From an uncultured Prevotellaceae bacterium (lineage in GTDB: Bacteria > Bacteroidota > Bacteroidia > Bacteroidales > Bacteroidaceae): 11,491 nucleotides of DNA. The notes under the pieces are model-generated. The model worked only from the letters and a program-made list of their open reading frames with translations. It ran no database searches and was not told the DNA's origin. Location of the stretch: positions 1 through 11,491 of the forward strand of contig CALAVF010000191.1 of the NCBI GenBank assembly GCA_937892315.1. The letters run 5' to 3'. Below are positions 6,478-11,491 of the stretch, piece by piece. The position numbers and the translations under genes were made by a program. The number at the start of each line of letters is the position of its first letter. Position 1 is the first letter of the stretch.

Positions 6478-8019
6478 ATGAAGAATCGCATCGTTTATCG
6501 TTTATTGTTCGTCCTGTTGCTGCTGTCGTCATGCAGCGACAAAGAGAATCCTGAAGAAGAAGGTGCTCTGCCCACCATCACGTTCAGCGTGGCTTCGGCT
6601 CGCTACCGTATGGAGTTGGGCAGCGAACTGGAGATTGTGCCTGTATATGAAAACGTAGATGCCTCCTCTACCTATACTTGGACGAGAGAAGGACAGGTGG
6701 TGAGCACCGAACCGACCTATACGTTTGTGGCTGAGGCATTAGGCGAGTATTATGTGCAGATGAAAGTGACCAACCGCTACGGGGCGACCGAGGATGAATT
6801 GAAAGTGACCGTCATCAAGGTTGATGAAGTGCCCGAGAATGTGTCAGGCGACTCGCTGATAGTACAGAACGACTCAGTGTTTGCATGGAAGTTCCCTTGG
6901 ACGAGCATCCATGTTGCCACTGGCAGAACCGTGAAGGTGAAGGCGTATATGATTGAGAATGACCTTGGTGGAACCTACACTTGGACGCTGGATGGTAGTG
7001 TCGTGGCAGGATCTTATACACAGGACGAGGTGAGTGAAGTTTCCTGTGTGGTGAACACGAACGGCATGACACAGGGTGCCCATTCCTTGCTGCTGACCAT
7101 GCAGAACGACACCTGCACCGTCAGTCAGGCGTTTACCATCCATGTCTGTCCCGCCGAAGGCACCTATCGTCGTGCGGTGACAGTATCGAGCCAGTCGTTG
7201 GTCAATCACGTGTATGAGTATATGCCAGCACCAGGCCATCAGGTGAACGGCTATTCCATAGTGGGCGACTTCATCCACGACGGAGCGACGATGGAAGAGG
7301 CTTGCGAGGTGGCGTTGGAACATTTTCGCAAGCAATATTCCGTCAGCCTTGGAGCACAAGGTGGCTACCTCATTGCCGGTTTCGACCACAGCGTGGAGAA
7401 CTCAGGCGGCGACTACGACCTTGTCATCCGTGGCAACCCTTTCAGTTATCAGTCAGAGCCTGGCATCATCTGGGTGAGTCAGGATGTGAATGGCGACGGA
7501 TTGCCCAACGACACATGGTATGAGTTGGCAGGTTCGGAGTATGGTACGGAGAATAGCGTATGCGAGTACGCCATCACCTACTACAAACCCTCCCGTCCTC
7601 AGTCGACAACACCTTGGAAAGACAACTTAGGCAATACGGGCATCGTGCCCTACATGACCCTGTGGAACACCCATGCCTACTACTGGCAGGACTGGGTGGG
7701 CGGCACGGAACATACGTATTTCGGCACTCGGCTGAAAGACACCCACACCTATTCCAGTGGCTACACCATGGAGTATCCTTTCGATTGGGGCTATGCCGAC
7801 AACTTGGGCAGCGACTACTTCAAGAATCCCAACTTCGATGCCGAAAAGCCGATGGGCTATTACAAAATCAGCCGAGCCAAGACGTGGGACGGACAAGATG
7901 CCAACCTCCAGTACATCGACTTTGTGAAGGTGCAGACGGCACAGACGGGCTACTCCCCCAATCTGGGCGACATTTCTACCGAGGTCTATTGTATCTACGA
8001 CTACCATATTGCCAAATAA
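6478..8019 (+). CDS. PKD-like cell-surface lipoprotein of the B12 operon
   Basis: A 513-residue lipoprotein. A short signal peptide ends in LLLLSSC with Cys19, followed by SDKENPEEE, which suggests surface export. Residues about 30-115 form a PKD-like domain clearly related to the one in the first operon gene (TYTWTREG, then GEYYVQMKVTN). A second PKD-like domain covers about 145-228 (TYTWTLDG). Residues about 235-513 form a large beta-rich domain with GGYLIAGFDHSVENSGGDYD and the loop DVNGDGLPNDTW (336-347), which resembles a calcium-binding DxNxDG loop. Such proteins are annotated as cell-surface proteins in Bacteroidetes and occur near cobalamin loci. A role as an accessory B12 surface protein is inferred from the operon; its ligand is not known to me. 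Confidence 0.78.
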   Translation: MKNRIVYRLLFVLLLLSSCSDKENPEEEGALPTITFSVASARYRMELGSELEIVPVYENVDASSTYTWTREGQVVSTEPTYTFVAEALGEYYVQMKVTNRYGATEDELKVTVIKVDEVPENVSGDSLIVQNDSVFAWKFPWTSIHVATGRTVKVKAYMIENDLGGTYTWTLDGSVVAGSYTQDEVSEVSCVVNTNGMTQGAHSLLLTMQNDTCTVSQAFTIHVCPAEGTYRRAVTVSSQSLVNHVYEYMPAPGHQVNGYSIVGDFIHDGATMEEACEVALEHFRKQYSVSLGAQGGYLIAGFDHSVENSGGDYDLVIRGNPFSYQSEPGIIWVSQDVNGDGLPNDTWYELAGSEYGTENSVCEYAITYYKPSRPQSTTPWKDNLGNTGIVPYMTLWNTHAYYWQDWVGGTEHTYFGTRLKDTHTYSSGYTMEYPFDWGYADNLGSDYFKNPNFDAEKPMGYYKISRAKTWDGQDANLQYIDFVKVQTAQTGYSPNLGDISTEVYCIYDYHIAK

Positions 8020-8030
8020 GAACATCTCCG

Positions 8031-10040
8031 ATGAGGCTTCCCCCCTTCATATTATCCCTCTTTCTTTTTCCCGTGCTGTTGGTGGCACAGGAAGAAAGGA
8101 AAACGGTACATCTGGATGATGTACAGGTGGTAGCCAATCGTCGTCTGAAGGATGTGGGCGTTGAGATGACGAAACTCGACACCGTGATCTTGCACGACAA
8201 CATCTCCCTGTCGATGGCAGACATCCTCTCCAAAAACTCCACCCTCTTCGTGAAGAGTTATGGTCGTGCCACCGAGTCGCTGGTGGAGTTTCGGGGCACT
8301 TCGCCATCGCACACACAGGTCACTTGGAATGGAATGCGTATCAACTCCCCTATGCTCGGCACCCTCGATTTCTCCACCATTCCCGCCTATTTCATCGACG
8401 AAGCCAACCTCTATCACGGTGCTTCGTCCATCAACCTCATCGGAGGTGGTTTGGGTGGTGCCGTCGAGATGACGAATAAGCCCGTTGAGAAAAAAGGTTG
8501 GGGGGCTCAATTTGTGCAGGGCATTGGCTCTTTCGATACCTACGACGACTTTCTTCGCCTCACTTACGGGGGCGACCGCCTGTCTGCCTCCACACGCCTC
8601 GTCTATTCCACCGCCGACAACGACTACCGATACACCAACTACGACAAGAAGACCGACGTGTATGATGCCGATGGCAATTGGCTTCGTTCCTACCATCCCG
8701 AAGAACGTAACAAGAGTGGCTACTTCGACGATTTTCACGTGCTTCAAGATTTGTTCTACGATGCAGGCAAAGGCAATCAGTTGGGGCTTTCTCTTTGGTA
8801 CACCCACTCCAAGCGAGGGCTCCCCTTCCTGAGTGTCGATTACAAAGACGACAGCGACTTCCGCAACGAGCAGCAACTAAACACCCTCCGCGGTGTCCTC
8901 TCGTGGAACCAGCGGAAAGAACACACAACCCTCTCCATGAAGGCGGGCTATACCTATTCCGATGTCGGCTACGAATACTACACCACCCGTCAGGAGGTCG
9001 CCACCTCCATCACCAACTCCCAAAGTTACTCCAACACCGCATTCCTTCAAGCCAACCTCGACTGGATGCTCACCCCCCAACTCATGCTGATGGGCGGTGC
9101 CGACTTCTACTATACCCATGTGAACAGCCACGACCGCAGTCCTTTCCACATCGGCAAGAACTTCGACAAGGGACGACCCGAGTATCATGCCAACCTCCAG
9201 GCACGTTGGCGACCCTTCCCCATCTTCTCGCTGGCTGGAGTGCTTCGTCAGGAGGTCTATCGAGATAACTTCGTTGCCCCCATTCCAGCCCTCTTTGCCG
9301 ACCTCATCCTCTATCAGCCGTGGAACCTCGTGCTCAAAGCCTCCATCGCCCGCAACTATCGCTACCCCTCGATGGACGACCTCTATTTCCAGCCAGGAGG
9401 CAATCCCGACCTCTCTCCCGAACGGGGCTTCACCTACGATGGCGGCATCGAGATGGCACTTAAGCGGAAGACTTGGACGCTCCGAGCCAATGCCACCCTT
9501 TTCGACTCCCACATCAGCGACTGGATTCTCTGGACACCTAACACCAAAGGCTTCTGGGAACCCTCCAACGTGAAGAAAGTCCACAACTACGGTATGGAAG
9601 CATCCCTCGACGGCAGCGTCCTGTTGGCAAGGGATTGGAAACTCTCCCTCCTTGCCAACTTTGCGTGGACACCCTCCAAGAACATTGGCGAAGACATCAA
9701 CGACAACGATGCCTCCTACGGCAAGCAACTCTGCTATGTGCCCAAAGTGTCAGCCAACGTCAATGCCCGTCTGCAGTGGCGCACCTGGACACTCGCCTAC
9801 CAGTGGAACCACTATTCCGAACGCTACACCACCACCAGCAACGAGGTCAACTACATCACAGGGCGGCTCCGTCCCTACTACATGACCGACCTCTCCCTCG
9901 AAAAGACCTTCCGGTTCCGTGCCATCGATTGTGCCCTCAAAGGCGTGGTCAACAACCTCTATTCCACCGAGTATGTAACCGTGCTGTCACGCCCCATGCC
10001 CCGTCGCAACTACGAAATCTATCTTACCATCAAACTATAA
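8031..10040 (+). CDS. btuB: TonB-dependent outer-membrane cobalamin receptor
   Basis: A 669-residue TonB-dependent receptor that would move cobalamin across the outer membrane using energy passed on by TonB. The N-terminus (residues 1-20, ending LLVAQ) is a signal peptide. The plug domain covers about 28-150, with ADILSKNSTLFVKSYG, VEFRGTSPSHTQVTWNGMRI and the GASSINLIGGGLGGAVE stretch. The remaining part is the beta-barrel, ending in alternating residues YEIYLTIKL. The frame is open back to 7560, but that part lies inside the preceding lipoprotein gene; the ATG at 8031, 11 bases after that stop, gives a proper signal peptide. Substrate is assigned from the riboswitch, btuG and btuF/btuC. Many codons end in C, which leaves long antisense open frames. 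Confidence 0.92.
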   Translation: MRLPPFILSLFLFPVLLVAQEERKTVHLDDVQVVANRRLKDVGVEMTKLDTVILHDNISLSMADILSKNSTLFVKSYGRATESLVEFRGTSPSHTQVTWNGMRINSPMLGTLDFSTIPAYFIDEANLYHGASSINLIGGGLGGAVEMTNKPVEKKGWGAQFVQGIGSFDTYDDFLRLTYGGDRLSASTRLVYSTADNDYRYTNYDKKTDVYDADGNWLRSYHPEERNKSGYFDDFHVLQDLFYDAGKGNQLGLSLWYTHSKRGLPFLSVDYKDDSDFRNEQQLNTLRGVLSWNQRKEHTTLSMKAGYTYSDVGYEYYTTRQEVATSITNSQSYSNTAFLQANLDWMLTPQLMLMGGADFYYTHVNSHDRSPFHIGKNFDKGRPEYHANLQARWRPFPIFSLAGVLRQEVYRDNFVAPIPALFADLILYQPWNLVLKASIARNYRYPSMDDLYFQPGGNPDLSPERGFTYDGGIEMALKRKTWTLRANATLFDSHISDWILWTPNTKGFWEPSNVKKVHNYGMEASLDGSVLLARDWKLSLLANFAWTPSKNIGEDINDNDASYGKQLCYVPKVSANVNARLQWRTWTLAYQWNHYSERYTTTSNEVNYITGRLRPYYMTDLSLEKTFRFRAIDCALKGVVNNLYSTEYVTVLSRPMPRRNYEIYLTIKL

Positions 10041-10046
10041 GACAAT

Positions 10047-11210
10047 ATGAAGAAACTCCTCATGCTTTCCGCTCTTTGTGGCATCCTTTCCCTTCTCTGT
10101 TCCTGCAAGGGCGGTAGCACCACATCCTCCTTGGGCGAGGGCGACACCATCCTCCTGCAATATGCCAAGAACATCACCATGGTGCGTTACGATGACTGCA
10201 TCAAGGTCGAACTCGCCAATCCGTGGGGAAAGGGGCTTCTCGGCACATACTACTTAAAGACCCTCTCCCCAACCCTCCCCCATAATGGGGAGGGAGACCA
10301 TCCGGACGGAACCCCTCTCCATTATGGGAGAGGGGACGGGGGAGAGGGTCTTGGCAAAACGGTCGCCATTCCCCTCAAGAACGCCCTCGTCTTCACCGCC
10401 GTCCATTGCGGACTCATTTGCGAACTGGGCATGGAGGACTGCATCGGTGGCGTGTGCGAGCGGCAGTACATCCATTGCCTCACCAAAGACGTGCTGGATT
10501 GCGGCAACGGCATGTCGCCCAATCAGGAGCGAATCATCCAACTTCACCCCGATGCCATGCTGGTCTCCCCCTTCGAGAGCAACACCGGGCACGACAAACT
10601 GGGGCAACTCGGCATCCCCGTCATCGAGTGTGCCGAATACATGGAGCCTACCGCCCTCGGGCGTGCCGAATGGATGAAGTTCTACGGACTCCTCGTCGGC
10701 AAGGAGGCAGAGGCGAACGCCCTGTTCGATGCCCTCGTGGCGCGATATGACAGCCTGAGGGCACTCACCGCCCACGTGTCCACCATGCCCCGCATCCTCT
10801 CCGAAACCCTCTATGGCAACGTCTGGTATCAGCCGGGCGTGAACAGCCCCATCGGGCAGGTCTATGCCGACGCAGGAGCCATGACCGCCTTTCCCCAGTA
10901 CACCCAGAGCGGTTCCGTGCCCCTCTCAGCCGAGCAGGTCTATGCCCAGGCAAACGATGCCGAGGTGTGGCTGGTTCGCTATAGCGACAAGGAGTCCAAA
11001 ACTTTGGCACAGTTGGGAGCCGAAGCCGATGTCTATTCCCGTTTCGATGCCTTCCGTCAGCACAACGTGTGGGGATGCAACGTCGAGACCTCCTATTTCT
11101 ACGAGCGTTCCCCCTTCCATCCCGACCGCCTCCTCTCCGATGTCATCCAAATCTGCCATACCGAACTCCACCTGCAAGCCCCCATGCACTATTATGAAAA
11201 ATTGAAATGA
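10047..11210 (+). CDS. btuF: Cobalamin ABC transporter substrate-binding lipoprotein with repeat-derived insertion
   Basis: A 387-residue lipoprotein of the BtuF/FecB periplasmic-binding family, expected to take cobalamin from BtuB and hand it to BtuC. The signal peptide ends LLCSC with the likely lipid-bearing Cys20, followed by KGG. No acidic tail follows, so it should face the periplasm, unlike the three surface lipoproteins. Family stretches include VELANPWG (54-61), PLKNALVFTAVHCGL (109-123), GGVCE, CGNGMSPNQERI, DAMLVSPFE, GIPVIECAEYMEP and a terminal SPFHPDRLLSDVI. Residues 71-102 are low-complexity (Gly, Pro, Asp, Leu) and are encoded exactly by a 96-bp palindromic repeat inserted in frame. 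It starts 6 bases after btuB, so co-translation is likely. The insertion lies before the first conserved strand of the binding domain, so function may survive. Confidence 0.9.
   Translation: MKKLLMLSALCGILSLLCSCKGGSTTSSLGEGDTILLQYAKNITMVRYDDCIKVELANPWGKGLLGTYYLKTLSPTLPHNGEGDHPDGTPLHYGRGDGGEGLGKTVAIPLKNALVFTAVHCGLICELGMEDCIGGVCERQYIHCLTKDVLDCGNGMSPNQERIIQLHPDAMLVSPFESNTGHDKLGQLGIPVIECAEYMEPTALGRAEWMKFYGLLVGKEAEANALFDALVARYDSLRALTAHVSTMPRILSETLYGNVWYQPGVNSPIGQVYADAGAMTAFPQYTQSGSVPLSAEQVYAQANDAEVWLVRYSDKESKTLAQLGAEADVYSRFDAFRQHNVWGCNVETSYFYERSPFHPDRLLSDVIQICHTELHLQAPMHYYEKLK
10257..10352. repeat. 96-bp cruciform-forming palindromic repeat inside btuF
   Basis: The outer arms AAGACCCTCTCCCC (10257-10270) and 10339-10352 are perfectly complementary over 14 bp. 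Inside are two hairpins: 10273-10280 with 10287-10294 (8 bp, loop CATAAT), and 10312-10320 with 10327-10335 (9 bp, loop ATTATG). TCCGGA, itself a palindrome, lies in the middle at 10301-10306. The element is 32 codons exactly and contains no stop in the btuF frame. The layout looks like a mobile palindromic repeat (REP-like or MITE-like). No transposase is nearby. Confidence 0.85.
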
Positions 11211-11229
11211 ATCTCGGAATATGATATAA

Positions 11230-11394
11230 ACCACAGATTACGCAGATTACACGGATTTTCCTGACAATTAGAGGCAGAATTACACAGATTATTTCAAAAG
11301 CCCAGGAGGGGCTTTCGTCTGTGCAATTTGGAAGAATCTGAGTAATGGCCCAAAAACAAACAAAAAAATCTGAGCAATCTGCGTAATCTGTGGT
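11230..11394. repeat. 165-bp foldback repeat between btuF and btuC
   Basis: ACCACAGATTACGCAGATT (11230-11248) is perfectly complementary to 11376-11394 over 19 bp. The match continues imperfectly to 30 bp (11230-11259 with 11365-11394, three mismatches). Nested inside are CACAGA/TCTGTG (11283-11288 with 11318-11323) and AAAGCCC/GGGCTTT (11297-11303 with 11309-11315). The motif CAGATTACGC is typical of dispersed intergenic repeats I associate with Bacteroidales genomes. It fills most of the 205-base gap between two genes that should be co-transcribed, so it may affect mRNA decay or expression of btuC (inference). Confidence 0.8.
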
Positions 11395-11415
11395 GAAAAC
11401 AACTTCAATCCTCCA

Positions 11416-11491
11416 ATGAAACTCCGTCTCACACTTCTCATCCTCCTCGTCTTTCTCCTCTTCATCCTCAACATCTTCTTGGGGTCGGTGC
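11416..11491 (+). CDS. btuC: Cobalamin ABC transporter permease, N-terminal start (partial)
   Basis: The first 25 codons of a gene cut by the window edge. The peptide begins MKLRLTLLILLVFLLFIL and reaches NIFLGSV, a hydrophobic first membrane helix ending in the LGSV motif seen at the start of FecCD/BtuC-type permeases. It follows btuF in the same direction, the usual order. The protein would form the inner-membrane channel for cobalamin. The short length limits certainty, but position and motif agree. Confidence 0.75.
   Translation, partial: MKLRLTLLILLVFLLFILNIFLGSV

Noticed and set aside
7560..8030. Upstream extension of the btuB frame
   Set aside because: This is the alternate frame of the preceding lipoprotein gene; the ATG at 8031 begins a proper signal peptide.
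10257..10352. Frameshift or pseudogene in btuF caused by the inserted repeat
   Set aside because: The insert is a multiple of three, holds no stop, and the family sequence continues intact to the normal C-terminus.

Overview
The window looks like a chromosomal piece of a Bacteroidales bacterium (Prevotella/Bacteroides type). This rests on Bacteroidetes-type promoters (TTTG-N19-TAnnTTTG), weak Shine-Dalgarno sequences, surface lipoproteins with acidic residues after the lipid-bearing cysteine, PKD-like, DUF4465, DUF5074 and DUF3109 families, and dispersed foldback repeats. No species can be named from the sequence alone.

Layout. (1) 1-147, plus strand: 3' end of hisS. (2) 148-343: a convergent intergenic region with two long hairpins, one built from a 7-bp tandem repeat. 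(3) 344-2293, minus strand: two genes transcribed from a cysteine-rich TackOD1-type regulator (pseudo-receiver, zinc-ribbon-like core, C-terminal domain) towards a single-domain CheY-like response regulator, together a probable signalling pair. (4) 2463-3958, minus strand: ribF (riboflavin kinase/FAD synthetase) translationally coupled by an ATGA overlap to a cysteine-rich DUF3109 protein. (5) 3959-4312: a 354-base intergenic region with two divergent promoters whose -33 positions coincide and are covered by a perfect inverted repeat, followed by a cobalamin riboswitch and leader. (6) 4313 to the window end, plus strand: a vitamin B12 uptake operon.

The B12 operon encodes three predicted surface lipoproteins: a PKD-like + DUF4465 protein (candidate BtuH type), a BtuG-type beta-propeller, and a larger PKD-like protein. 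These are followed by the outer-membrane TonB-dependent receptor BtuB, the cobalamin-binding lipoprotein BtuF, and the first 25 codons of the inner-membrane permease BtuC. The expected flow is capture at the surface by the lipoproteins, passage through BtuB, hand-over to BtuF in the periplasm, and import by BtuC with an ATPase presumably beyond the window. The riboswitch should shut this down when cobalamin is plentiful.

Most unusual points: a 96-bp cruciform-forming repeat lies in frame inside btuF and adds 32 low-complexity residues; a 165-bp foldback repeat separates btuF from btuC; the 7-bp repeat found after hisS also supplies the start codon of btuG; the divergent ribF/riboswitch promoters share one -33 position inside a palindrome; and a TackOD1 protein with a degenerate receiver is paired with an intact CheY-like protein. 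The known modules are a B12 uptake locus and a small signalling pair; no wholly new defence or mobile system was seen.
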